A model generated the notes under the pieces. That model worked only from the letters and a program-made list of their open reading frames with translations, ran no database searches and had not been told where the DNA came from. Below are positions 1-10,746 of a stretch of 64,000 nt of DNA, piece by piece. How positions within the stretch are numbered: position 1 is the stretch's first letter; the number at the start of each line of letters is the position of its first letter. Position numbers and translations under genes: made by a program. The DNA comes from Lentinus brumalis (Eukaryota; Basidiomycota; Agaricomycetes; Polyporales; Polyporaceae), in NCBI GenBank assembly GCA_001792895.1, contig MARA01000038.1, forward strand, positions 124,001 to 188,000. Direction: 5' to 3'.

Positions 1-525
1 GCGTGTGAGCGTGATTGGAACCCGCGCGGGAGGAGAGAAGGCGGTCGCGAGACTCTTGGAGTTCAGCCTGTGTAGCGGAGGCAAGCTGGAAGGATAAACG
101 GGTGAGATGGGACGCAAGAGGTAGGACTGATGGAGACAGACATCGACGTTGCGGTGCTTGTTGAGCCTGGCGAGGCGCTCAAAGGGAGTCTCGATGTTCT
201 CTGCAGGGATGTAGCCAACTTCCTGAGTCTTGAGGACACGGACGAGCCACCAGTAGCTGTTTGAGTCGTCCATCAAGAAGAGGGAGTCGCCCTTTACGAC
301 GTTTGCCTGGCCCTCTACGGTAGCGGCGAAGGAGTGCAAGGCGTAGACAAGATCAAAGTCGATAGATTCGTTGGGGATGGAGAGAGAGGAGGAGCCGTCG
401 TCGTCGTCCATGTAGTCGAGGTCCCTGTCCTCGCCGTCGGAGTCGTCCTCGAGGACGGAGTGCTCCTCGTCGGAGTAGGGATGGTCTGGGTGCATCTGGT
501 GCTGCTGGTTGAGGTCGTCAGACAT
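1..525 (-). CDS. SH3-domain polarity protein, Bud14/Tea4-like (3' end cut by window)
   Basis: Reading leftwards from the ATG at 523-525, the protein opens with an acidic stretch (DDSDGEDRDLDYMDDDDG). An SH3 domain follows at about residues 54-105 with recognisable pieces: DLVYALHSF, EGQANVVKGD, SYWWLVRV, VGYIPAENIE. The conserved continuation ERLARLNKHRN comes next. A short intron at about 54-128 joins this to AELQESRDRLL. The combination of acidic N-terminus, SH3 and ETPFERLARLNKHRN matches the fungal Bud14 (yeast) / Tea4 (fission yeast) family, which links cell-end markers to type 1 phosphatase and formins during polarised growth. The gene runs off the window, so most of the protein is missing. 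It is divergent from the PPR gene at 878. The SH3 assignment is secure; the orthology is inferred. Confidence 0.72.
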   Translation of the reverse strand, partial: MSDDLNQQHQMHPDHPYSDEEHSVLEDDSDGEDRDLDYMDDDDGSSSLSIPNESIDFDLVYALHSFAATVEGQANVVKGDSLFLMDDSNSYWWLVRVLKTQEVGYIPAENIETPFERLARLNKHRNVDVCLHQSYLLRPISPVYPSSLPPLHRLNSKSLATAFSPPARVPITLTR

Positions 526-877
526 TGCTGCGAAGGGGTATCGGGAAGGAGTAAGAAGGGATGTCTAGCACCAGAGAAGAGAACGAGCGGCGGGCAGCGA
601 CCAGACACAGCAGACGACGACGGCGAGCGAGTACACGGTTACAGACGAGGACAGATGCGAGCTGGACTTGCGATGGCACTCGCGCCCGAGCACGTGCCGG
701 CCACGTGCACGCGGGCGGAGACGGAAGGGGCCGGAACGCTGCCGAGGGGACGCGACAGAGACGCGCGCAGATATGAGTCTTCGGCGCTGTGTGAGACTTT
801 GCCCTCGACTCTGCGCCCGACGTCGACCGTCCCCAGCCCGTCCCCCGCGCCGCATCTGGTGTGCAGGCCCCGCAGCG
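526..877. promoter_or_regulatory. Shared divergent promoter region
   Basis: 352 bases separate the start codons of the SH3 gene (leftwards) and the PPR gene (rightwards). The stretch is GC-rich with no obvious TATA box. The open frames crossing it (for example 334-1146) are antisense or out-of-frame shadows with no recognisable domain. Confidence 0.5.
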
Positions 878-3800
878 ATGCTGCCCAAGGTCGCCAACAC
901 GCTCATCCACCACACACACAGGGCCGTCGTCGCCGTCCAGAACCAGACCGGCCACGCCCTCCGCAATGCCCTCCAGTCCTCCTCGGGCTCGTCCACCGCC
1001 GTCGCAGGCTGGGGCTCTCCCGTCTCAGGCGGCTCCTCCCACTCTGGCCCTGGCCCCTCCAAGTTCCATGCGAGCGGCCGTCTCCAGTCGTCGCACAACG
1101 TCAGTCCCACTTTCCACATACACCGTGTATCCCCACTAAACTCTAATTACAGGGAACGCCGATCACGTCCTCCAACGTCCGCGACCGCGTAGAGAAGCTC
1201 AAGGCATTCCGCGTCCCTTCTGCCCAGCACCGCTCCCATCTCCCCGCCGACGCTTCCTCAGACGCCTCACAGCTCGTCCGCTCCGGCTTCGGCACATACG
1301 CGACTCTCATCAACACCCTCACAGACCGTGACTTTGAGAATCACGAAGCCGTCCGTCGTGCAGAGGCCCGTCTTCGCAGACGTCGTCGTGCCGGCCTTGA
1401 CCAGAACGCACCCGAGGAGAACCGCATCGCCAGTCTTAGAGGTGATGCCCATTTCAAGTCCGCCCTCGCTCTCTTCCAGACTGCCGCCGCCAACCCGAAC
1501 TCCAAGTTCCCCCTCCAGATCTACAACAAGCTCCTCCGTTCCTGCGCTCTCCATGCAAATCCCGACGCTGCTGCGTTCGTCTTCGGTCACCTCGAGAATC
1601 GCGCAGACATCCTCCCCGATGCACAGACTTTCATCAGTCTCATCGAGTCCTACGCCAGCCGTCGCGATGTCCAGGGTGCCGAGCGCATGTTCGCAAAGTT
1701 CAAGGAGGCCTCGCGTGCAGACCGCGTCCAATGGACCTGCGACGGTGTCGCTGCAGCCGAGTCATCCTCCCAGGAGCTTGATCAGCGTGCTTCCCAAACC
1801 GCCGTCTGGAACGAGATGCTCGCCACCTACTTCCGCTGCGGACAGCCTGCCGACGCCCTCGCCCTCCTCGAGCAGATGATGGACACCTCCGCCGGTGACA
1901 CCTTCCGCTCCGCTGAGACCCCGCTCCCCACCTCGTCTACCTTCTCGCGCGCCATCGCGGGCTTCTGCCAGGCCGGCGACGTCTCTACCGCCTTGACCTG
2001 GTTCGAGCGCATGCTCCAGCAGGACACCGTCTCCGGAAGCCCACACGAGTCCACCCGCGTCCCCCACCGCCCCGACCCGAAGACGTGGACCACCATGTTC
2101 GACGCGCTCGCAGACGAGGGCATGGTCGCCGAGCTCAACCGTCTCTTCGCCCGCTGGATCAACATCTCGGCCCAGGAAGGCGCCGCGGTCTGGAGCGACC
2201 ACCGCGACTCGGTCCTCGCCGCCAACCTCAAGTTCATGGACTCCCGCACAGATCTCGACCAGCCCAAGGCCCACGAGCTTCTCGACTTCCTCGCAGACCA
2301 TGTCCTCGCCTGGGAGATCGAGGGGGCCACTTCACCTTCTACCGGGACACCTCTCGCACTCTCTGCCAGCGCCTCATCATGCAGTACTGGAACCGCGGCT
2401 TCACCGACCAAGCACTCGACCTCGCCTCGCGCATCGCTGCTCGCCAGCTCAAGGTCATCCAGCACGGTCAGACGGAACGCCTCTTCGACGCGACTCAGGC
2501 ACAGCGGCGTATCGAGGGCACTCGTCGCTTCGCGGCGGACCTCACAACGGACATCATGGGCAAGACCGGCGCAGGCGCGCCGTTGTCAAGTCTCCTCCGG
2601 CTCTCGGCTCTGCTCACGGACGTTGGTGCCCTGGTACCCAGCACGCTCTCGGAATCATGCCTCAACGCCTACGCTCTCCAGCGCGCGAGCCCTACTCTCT
2701 CGCTCACCACGAAGGAATGGGAAGCGCTCCTCGAAGTCGTCGTCGCCAGCGAGACGGACTCCTCGGCCACCTTGAACACCCTCGTCGACGATCTCCTCCA
2801 GCACTCGGCCGACGTCGCCGCGTTCAGCGACGTCGCGAAGAACCACCTCGTCCGGAGCCTGTCCTGGCACGATGCCAACTCTGCCCGCCTGCTCGCTCAG
2901 TTCGGGGAGCCCTTCAGCTCCCGGTACGCTGAGCTCCAGCGCGCGCAGGAAGAGGCCTCGTCTCCCGCAGTCTCGACACACTCCTTCGACGTTCAGACTC
3001 CCTTGGAAGAGGTCCCCGGCTCCCCCTTGCACTCCGTCTCCTCCGGTCGCATCGATTCCGCCCACAGCCAGTCTGTCGGCGAGTTCTACCCCGGCGGCAA
3101 CAAGGCAGCGGTCCTCACCGCGTTCAGGCGGTTCAAGTCCGGCGCAGACAGGGGCATCTTCCCGCGTCCCATCGTCCTCGCCCGTCTCGTCAGCGCGCTC
3201 GGCCGCCTCGGCGAAGTCGACAAGATCTACGAGGTCTACGACGCCGCGCAGGTCGTGCTCAACTCGCTCGAGGCCGCGAAGAACTGGCAGACACAGGGCT
3301 GGTTCCTCATCGAGGACCACATGATCATCGGGCTCGCGCACGCAGGCAACCTCGAGGCCGCGCACGCACACCGCCAGCGCATCCTCCAGCAGGGCGGTGT
3401 CCCGTCCGCCGACGCATACGGCGCGCTCATCCTCCATGTCAAGGACACCACGGACGACACCTCGAACGCGATGGCCCTCTTCCAAGAGTCGCAGAGCCTC
3501 GGCGTCACCCCGAACATCTTCATGTACAACACCGTCATCTCCAAGCTCGCCAAGGCGCGCAAGGCGGACTACGCCCTGCAGCTCTTCCAGGACATGAAGG
3601 CGCTCGGCGTCCAGCCCACGTCCGTCACGTACGGCGCGGTCATCGCTGCGTGCTGCCGTGTCGGCGACGCGGCCTCGGCGGAGCTGCTCTTCCAGGAGAT
3701 GACGAGCGAGCCGTCCTTCAAGCCCCGTGTCCCCCCGTACAACACCATGATGCAGCTCTACACGCACACCAAGCCCGACCGCGCACGCGTCTTGCACTAC

Positions 3801-4615
3801 TACAATGAGCTTTTGGCTGCTCGCGTCCAGCCCACGGCACACACCTACAAGGTACGTTCTCTCACTGTTCGGGCGTATACCTCGTACTGACGCGTGTCTC
3901 GTAGCTCCTCATCGACGCTTACGGCTCCATCGAGCCCGTCGAACTGCCCGCCATGGAGAAGGTCTTCCAGGACCTCGTCGCGGACCCCTCCGTCTCCGTG
4001 CAGGGCACGCACTGGGCAGCGCTCATCAACGCCTACGGCTGCGTGCACAAGGACCTCGACAAGGCCCTCCAGACCTTCGACTCCATCGCCTCGCACCCAT
4101 CCACGAACCCGCGCACCGGCCCCATGCCCGACGCCGTCGTCTACGAGGCCCTCATCAACACGCTCGTCACCCTCCGCCGCATGGACCTCATGCCGACCTA
4201 CGTCGAGCGCCTCCACGCCAGCGGCGTCCACATGACCGCCTACATCGCGAACCTCCTCATCAAGGGCTACGCGTCCGCCGGCGACCTCGCGCGCTCCCGC
4301 GAGATCTTCGAGTCCCTCCAGGACCCCCAGGAGGGCGTCGCCGCCCCGCACAACCACATCCCCCACCAAAACAAGCAGGCGGGCGCCCTCCCCGTGCCCG
4401 CCAACGCTCCTGTGTACCGCGAGCCCTCGACCTGGGAAGCCATGGTCCGCGCCGAGCTCGGCAACGGCCAACGCGACCGCGCAGTGTCGCTGCTCCAGCG
4501 GCTGCAAGCGCGCATGTTCCCGCCCGCCGTCTACCAGCGGATCAGCGGGATCATGCTCGACGACTCGGTCGCGCCCTGGGCCCTCTCCGACGGGTCCTCG
4601 AGTCCCTCGGCGTGA
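878..4615 (+). CDS. Pentatricopeptide repeat (PPR) protein, probably mitochondrial; one apparent frameshift
   Basis: Exons are 878-1099, 1153-3851 and 3905-4615. They give about 1,210 residues if a one-base gap is ignored. The N-terminus (MLPKVANTLIHHTHRAV) is basic and hydroxylated without acidic residues, like a mitochondrial presequence. Many PPR-type 35-residue helical repeats are visible, for example IYNKLLRSCALHANPDAA, WNEMLATYFRCGQPADAL, FMYNTVISKLAKARKADYA, TYGAVIAACCRVGDAASA and HWAALINAYGCVHKDLDKA. PPR proteins bind organellar RNA and act in its processing or translation. The reading frame slips once, at a run of five G (2322-2326): a sixth G would restore one open frame across all repeats. 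No intron fits there. The family call is strong; the exact orthologue is not identified. Confidence 0.85.
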
Positions 4616-5240
4616 GCCCGCCCTCGTTGTCGATATACAGGTATCGTGATAGGCTGCGCCTTCACTCGTGCTGTGCTGTGTTGTGTGTACCATGCCGTCT
4701 GTCGGACTTGCTGATCGTGCGCCATGCTTTCGCCCATTGTATCATATACCGTCGCCGTGCTCCATTATGGATATTGTATCTCTAGTAGTCGTATCTATGT
4801 ACCCTGCCGCCCTCCACCCTCCTCCTCCCTCGCCTCGTTCCCCTCTCCCCCTTGCCCTTCCCTCGCAGCGGCGGGGTACCCTCCGTATCTGTATGTCCCC
4901 TATAGCTAGACATAGAGTCCCTAGTTCTCAGCCCGCTTTGACGTTCGTTCCATCACACGCCACACGCACCCGCACTCATCTACTTACCGCTTTGACTTCG
5001 CGACGTCCTTGCATACCACCATAAAATGTACACTACGCACGTCCTAGTATTAGAGCTGTAGGCTCACCCGCACGCAATAATCCCCCTTCTCTCGCCTTTG
5101 ACTTGTGTGCTGCCGCAGGAGTCAAGACTCGATGACCGTCAACATAAGTTACGTGTGCCCCGCGTACGTAGAGTACTTCACATCTGACGGTACGTATCCG
5201 TACGGTGGCACACTGGGAGGCTACATAAGGGCATGGGTCA
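4616..5240. other. Intergenic, convergent 3' ends
   Basis: This is the 3' side of the PPR gene and of the first GNAT gene. It is pyrimidine-rich (clusters of CCTCC/CTCC near 4800-4870), with short open frames only and no supported gene. Confidence 0.5.
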
Positions 5241-6336
5241 TCACTCCAGCGGCTGCGGCTCCCGCAACATCTATCGGTCGAAGCGTACCAGCGATCAGCT
5301 ATGCGAAACGCGCAGACGAGAGAGACTCACAAGACGAATGGGCCCCGGGGGTCCATGGTACTTGGGGTTGTCGTTCCCGAACCAGTCCTCTCCCACGAGC
5401 TGGTACCCCACCGACTCGTAGAACTTCCACGTGTCCCCAGTGAAGACGTACGTCGCCCGTCCCTGCGCGTCGGCCTGCAACATCCAGAGTCCCATGCGTG
5501 AGCGTCGTTTCGAAACAAGTTGGGCCACCCGGAGACGATTCGTACCAGATCGTGCACGACGCTGATCAGAGCTGTCGCATAACCCCGTCCCTGCTTGGCC
5601 GGCACAGTCGCCAGCCGCTGTATTTCGAACAGCTCGTCGACCCTCTCCCCAATCGCAGTCTCGAGAAGAGCTTGCGACTTCGTGATGATCTCTTTCCGTC
5701 TCTGTTCCAGCGTGAGCTTTCTCGTGCACGACGAAAGAGACGCAAGACGGTCGTCTTGACCGTGACGTACTTTGCGCAACTCCCGGCTCCCCAACAAGCC
5801 TAGAAGGGACACAATCCACGAGAACGGGGGCTTCTCCGTGCTGTTTCCCGGTACACCGCTGAATACGATGGGCCTCAATATGTCCGCTGTCTCAGTTGCA
5901 TCACAGACAGGACGTACTAGAGGAGATTGGCATCCCCGCGGTCCACGGTGATGATCTTTCCGCGCTTTACAGCGTCCGTGAACCGGACAACGCTATCGAT
6001 CCATTTCCGAACATGATGAAGCCTGGAATCCTCGGCGTCCTGTCCTCGCGAAGTAAGTAAGTGATCGCGTCCCTAGTGAAATTAGCGAGCGCAATGCGCA
6101 AGCACAATGAGGTAACGCTGCATTGAATTGTTCGCAAATGCCTTGAAGTCCCCATCGACGGCTCGCGGGATATCTCCTGTACCAATCGTCATGTCCCGCT
6201 CAACGCGGTGGATAACAGGATATTGCCACGTACGATATTGCAGTGGCTCGACTTCGACATCGAGGTCCTGAAGGTCCCCCAGGGGTTTCTCGCCCGCCAA
6301 GAGAAGAGTGGACTCGTCACTGCAAGCAGCGGCCAT
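5241..6336 (-). CDS. GNAT-family N-acetyltransferase, tandem copy A
   Basis: Seven exons on the minus strand: 6336-6234, 6176-6106, 6039-5918, 5858-5771, 5716-5546, 5474-5331, 5270-5241, giving 242 residues. GNAT motif A, which binds the acetyl-CoA pyrophosphate, is clear: LATVPAKQGRGYATALI. Motif B follows as FYESVGYQLVGEDWF. The N-terminal half has the usual fungal layout (DIPRAVDGDFKAFANNSM). The last exon encodes only nine residues, but its reality is supported because copy B at 6700 has an exon of almost the same length and sequence (MLREPQPLE versus MLRGPQPVKG). The acceptor substrate is unknown. The exon models of A and B support each other; the start is the only ATG before the shared exon 1. 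Confidence 0.82.
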
Positions 6337-6699
6337 GCCGATTCCCGAGTACGGAGATGTGAACGAAGGTGAGTCAGAGTATCCGTTCCTGATAACAAGG
6401 GCGTCAGCGGCATGGGATGATTCATGAGACTGCGGACTAGTAGCTTGAATGCCCATGGCGTCACTTCCATATTCTGCGCAACGGCCATCATCCCCGATCC
6501 GGCGTGGCGTCCTTGCAGGAACCCACATCGTCGTGCTCTCATAAGCTGATGTGACAGAAACTGTTGAAGTGGATCGTCCTATCGGCGCATCCTTGTGTGC
6601 TGAGAGTCGACTCGACACCGCCAGCATACACGACGTGGATTGTGTGTCAGTACCTAAACAGCCGAACAGTCTAGACATGCCATTCTTGACAAAGAATGA

Positions 6700-7785
6700 T
6701 TATCCCTTCACCGGCTGGGGCCCACGCAACATCTGAGAGGTCCGTCAGAGACGATGATGCACTATGCGGAGCGCGCAAACAAGACACTCACAAGACGAAT
6801 GGGCCCCGGGGGTCCATGGTACTTGGGGTTATCGTTCCCAAACCAGTCCTCTCCTATGAGCTTGTACCCCACCGACTCGTAGAACTTGTACGCGTCCCCT
6901 GTGATCACGAATGTTGCTCGTTCCTGCGCGTCGGCCTGGGATCCCAAGAGCTTCAACCGTCAGTGGCATACCCGCACAGAATATACTGTCCTCTCGTACC
7001 ATCTCGTGGACGCCGCTAATGAGGGCGGTCGCATAACCGCGCCCCTGCTTAGACGGCACGGTCGCGAGGCCCTGGACTTCGAACAAGTTATCGACCTGAT
7101 CCCCGAGGGCGGTCTCAATGAGGGCCTTGGCCTTCGTTAGGAACTCATTCCGTCTCTGATAGCGCGTGAGCTTTCGTATGCACGAGGGGATAGACAGCAG
7201 ATTCGTGCGAACGTACTTTGCGCACTTCCCGATTACCCAACTTGGGTAGCAGGGACAAGATCCATGAGAACGGTGGCTTGTGACGGCTGTCTCCCGGAAT
7301 ACCGCTGACGCGGAGAGTTACTACATGTCCGAGACTCGATTCTGGGATGGACGGGACGTACTAGAAGAGGAAGGCGTCACCGTGATCGACGGTGTTGACC
7401 TTCCCTCGGATCACACAGTCAGTCAACCTGGCTGCGATGTCGATCCATAGGCGGAGATGAAACAGCCTTGAGCTCTCAGGTTCCTGTACCCGAGTGCGAT
7501 CAGTGAGTACGTCTCTGGAGCTCGAGTGAGGAGGCACAGAGAGCCGACCTTGAGATAAAGCATCATCGAATCGTTAGCAAATGCCTTGGTTGCCCCGCTG
7601 ATGGCTCTCGGAATGTCGCCTGTAGCAGTGGTGGTGTCCGGCATGTCAACACAACTTCGTGCCTTGTGAATGAATTGGTGCTACGTACGGTATTGCAGTG
7701 GCTTGACTTGGACATCGTGTTCATCGAGGTGTTTCTCGCCCGTCAAGAGAGGTGTGGACTCGTCGCTCGCAGCAGCCCGGGCCAT
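6700..7785 (-). CDS. GNAT-family N-acetyltransferase, tandem copy B
   Basis: Seven exons: 7785-7689, 7619-7549, 7483-7362, 7304-7217, 7170-7000, 6935-6792, 6732-6700, giving 241 residues. Exons 2 to 6 have exactly the same lengths as in copy A (71, 122, 88, 171 and 144 nt). Motif A reads LATVPSKQGRGYATALI and motif B reads FYESVGYKLIGEDWF. The C-terminus GNDNPKYHGPPGPIRL is identical to copy A. The pair lies head to tail with about 360 bp between coding regions, so this is a tandem duplication that has since diverged mainly in the N-terminal half. No signal peptide is seen, so a cytosolic enzyme is expected. The substrate is unknown. Confidence 0.82.
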
Positions 7786-8402
7786 GCTGACTACGTAGAT
7801 GCTAGTACCGGGGGCAAGGAATCGGAAGCCAAAGGAGCTTATAAGTAGCACGGGCATCAGCGGCATGCATTGTATACGGCGCGCAACAGGGCGATGTACT
7901 TATTCCGGGTTCAAAGGGTTCGAATTAGAATATGGCGTCTCGCCAGCTTCAGCGCAGCCGCCATCCCCGATCCAGTTGGTGGTGTTCTTCCAGGTGCCTA
8001 AGTCGTGGGTTGAGGTGGCAGAACTCCCGATTGTGCAGCTCCGAACTGAAGTGGATCGTTTTATCAGGGCGTGTGGTTGTGAGCGGTTCTTGCTACAAAA
8101 GCCGCGTCAATCTCCTTATCTTCTGACTATGTCGTGCGAACAAGCCTTTGGGCGAGTCGCCGAGAGTCCCCAACCTCAGCATGAACTACACAATGTTGCG
8201 GCTGAGAGTGTCGGCAGAGCGTTGACTGTGGGAGGCTGAGGCTGAGCTGTGTTCAGATCGGATCGGGCACCAAGTACTTATAAAGTTTGGTTAAATTGCC
8301 TCGAGCTCCTTGACTCTGGCAACATCGACCGCTCGTTCGTGCGTACAAATTCCGCTGGCTAGTCTACGCAGAAACTGACCGACCTCGCTACGTATTCGCA
8401 GT
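7786..8402. other. Intergenic, divergent region upstream of GNAT B and F-box gene
   Basis: About 600 bases with no supported gene. A TATA-like TTATAAAG at about 8278-8285 lies some 120 bases before the F-box start codon and is its likely core promoter. Confidence 0.4.
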
Positions 8403-10229
8403 ATGTCATCCGACCAGGACGGCAGCGCGTCCCCGGGCGACGGGTGCCAGCTCGTCGGGCCCCTATATGGCCTTCCGCCGCTGCAGGAGCCCTTGGTCCC
8501 GCCTCAGGGCGACTCCCGTACCGGACCCTCTCGTGCTGCCATATCCGACAGGCTACAGGCCGTCCGGGACGAGGCCGAGCATCTGGCGCTGTCGGCACTA
8601 TGGAATGCGACTTCACCCATCAACCGCCTGCCAAACGAGATCCTCACCGAAATCTTCATGTTCTTCACCAAGAGGGACGATGGTGGATTCCTACCCTTGT
8701 GGGCGCTGCACAAGCCGCGCGATCAGCCCAAGCTAGCCCCATCTGCTCGCCCGTTCGGTTGGCTTCCCCTCACCCTGGTTTGTCGCCATTGGTGGGCGAT
8801 GGCGCGCACTACCCCCACCCTCTGGCGCACCATCGATATTAACGAGCAGCGGGGCCAAGGCAGTCTCCTTCGTCTCGCTCTTCAGAGGTCAGCGGGCGCC
8901 CCGCTTGGCGTCACCTTCTACGCAGCGCGACGTGCACTTGCAGCCTTTCCTCTCTTGATGCCCCATGTCTTCCGTATCCGCAAGCTAGTTCTTCCAGAAG
9001 CTGAGAAGACCGAATTGGCCGCGCTATGTTCCATGCTCGATCACGAGATGCCCACTCTCAATAGCCTTACGATCTATGGAGACAGAGACCTCGTACCCCC
9101 GTCTGAAGCCACTGTGGACCCCACTGCTGTACCCGCGGAGCACCTGCCGGTCGCCCTTCCTCCCAGCCGCTTTCCGTCCTTGGCATATCTAAACCTCTCT
9201 TGGATTGTCTTACCGACGCAGTGCCCTTTCCCGCCCACTCTGCGCACGTTGACATTGATGAGCTGCACGTACGAGCGTGCCACTCCCCTTTCCGAATTCC
9301 TCAAAACCCTCGAAGAATGTCGCGCCCTCGAAGACCTCTGTCTCGAGGGCCTGCCCATGAATCTGACCTTCGATCATATCCCTTCCAAGGCTGCGATCAA
9401 GCTGCCCAATCTCAAGCACCTGGTTGTAAGCGAGGACTGTGCTTCGCGCGTGGCACACTTCCTTGGGGCACTCCACGTCCCGCGCGACTGCTCTCTCTCC
9501 TTCTCCGCGCGACACAACCAGCCAGATCCGCTGCAGTTCTCCTCGCTCCTTCCGCGAGATTTCAAGTCGCGTTTCCCCGTACTCGCCTCCGCCCAATTCG
9601 CGGAGATCTTCGTTACAAGCATGCGCGTGGAGATGTCGCTCGGCGGAGGCTGTTCCCTGCAGCTGGGGCAGGGTCCCGTCCCTGAGAACAGGTGGTCGAG
9701 TCTTGGCGAGTTGTCGGCCGTCCTGGATAGTTCGCGTTTGACCCGTCTCTCGGTGTGCGGAGACATCTCGATTGCGGAAGAAGACCACTGGCGTTCTCTC
9801 TTCAAAGGCCTACCAAACATCGAGCACTTCCATCTCGGCTGCTTCGGTACCAACATGCAGAGGTTATTCATTGCTCTCTCTCCCGCCTCCGACTCCACCT
9901 CCTCGGCCACCCCACCGGAGCCCGTCGGCAAGTCCCTGCGGCACATCGCGATATCCGGCGGCGAGTGGAACGACAGCATCATGGACGCGCTCAAGACGTT
10001 CTTGACTTCGCGTATGGCCCTTGCTCCGCTTCACACTCTTCGTCTCGAGTTCCGATTCAAGAACGAAGCCGAGTTCTTGGCGAAGAAAGCGATATTCCTG
10101 GCGGAAGTAGCTCCCTCCCACCCTAGTGGCGCGCTGGAGTTTGAAGCCCCACATGGATATGGAAGTGGCAGGGGATCGGTATCGGTCACATTGGACCTGT
10201 CCCAGCTTGCCAACGAGGACGAGGATTAA
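8403..10229 (+). CDS. F-box protein with leucine-rich-like C-terminal region
   Basis: This is a single uninterrupted frame of 608 residues, unusual here because most neighbours have several introns. The F-box lies at about residues 72-145: INRLPNEILTEIFMFF, then WLPLTLVCRHWWAMARTTPTLWR. Upstream is a short helix (SDRLQAVRDEAEHLALSAL) typical of Agaricomycete F-box proteins. The rest is an irregular repeat of hydrophobic strands and helices (for example SLAYLNLSWIVLP, LRTLTLMSC, LEDLCLEGLPM, LKHLVVSED) resembling degenerate LRRs. F-box proteins bridge SKP1/cullin ubiquitin ligases to substrates. This large, fast-evolving mushroom family usually has unknown targets. Confidence 0.85.
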   Translation: MSSDQDGSASPGDGCQLVGPLYGLPPLQEPLVPPQGDSRTGPSRAAISDRLQAVRDEAEHLALSALWNATSPINRLPNEILTEIFMFFTKRDDGGFLPLWALHKPRDQPKLAPSARPFGWLPLTLVCRHWWAMARTTPTLWRTIDINEQRGQGSLLRLALQRSAGAPLGVTFYAARRALAAFPLLMPHVFRIRKLVLPEAEKTELAALCSMLDHEMPTLNSLTIYGDRDLVPPSEATVDPTAVPAEHLPVALPPSRFPSLAYLNLSWIVLPTQCPFPPTLRTLTLMSCTYERATPLSEFLKTLEECRALEDLCLEGLPMNLTFDHIPSKAAIKLPNLKHLVVSEDCASRVAHFLGALHVPRDCSLSFSARHNQPDPLQFSSLLPRDFKSRFPVLASAQFAEIFVTSMRVEMSLGGGCSLQLGQGPVPENRWSSLGELSAVLDSSRLTRLSVCGDISIAEEDHWRSLFKGLPNIEHFHLGCFGTNMQRLFIALSPASDSTSSATPPEPVGKSLRHIAISGGEWNDSIMDALKTFLTSRMALAPLHTLRLEFRFKNEAEFLAKKAIFLAEVAPSHPSGALEFEAPHGYGSGRGSVSVTLDLSQLANEDED

Positions 10230-10746
10230 GTAGGTACACCTGGCACCAGGACACGTCGTCGTTATTGTAGCTGTAAAATAGTCACTCTCTTGGTCGCTCG
10301 GTCCCATCGTCGCTCATGCATTGGCGGCACGCAGGGTCGTCACAAACAGCCGGCCCAGGCAGCATATATTCCTGTGAAACAGAGAGGTCGTGAGGTGTCT
10401 ACACTTTGGGTGGAGAGCTGCAGCGAAGAGTCTTTGCACGCGCGCGAAGCTGCATCCGATTCAGGCACTGGCAGCAGGCAGCAGATCGCCAGTTTGAGCT
10501 GTCTGCTGGCGGCGGTGGGCTTCAGGGCCTGACACTTCCGGGCTTGTTACCGTGGCAGAACGTGAGCACGTCGGAGGAGTTCCAACTGACGACACCTCTT
10601 GATCTCTTGATCTCTTGGCACCTTGGCTACTCATATCGCCTGGTGGGGACCTGCCATAGCAGTAGCGAACAAAGGCACTCTGACGGCCAGACATATCATC
10701 AACTTGAACAGCGGTAAGATCTCGTTCTTGTATCCGACAAGACTTT
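10230..10746. other. Intergenic, convergent
   Basis: This lies between the 3' ends of the F-box gene and family X copy 1. Only short shadow frames are seen and no gene is supported. Confidence 0.4.

Noticed and set aside
334..1146. A 270-codon plus-strand frame covering the SH3 gene start and the PPR start
   Set aside because: It is the antisense shadow of the SH3 exon joined to an out-of-frame PPR first exon; no recognisable domain.
2655..3842. A 395-codon open frame on the minus strand inside the PPR gene
   Set aside because: It is antisense to well-supported PPR repeats. Its Val/Glu/Arg-rich composition is the reverse image of GC-rich codons and it shows no domain.
7905..7930. A GGTTCGAA-like string resembling a tRNA B box
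   Set aside because: No A box, acceptor stem or cloverleaf could be folded around it.
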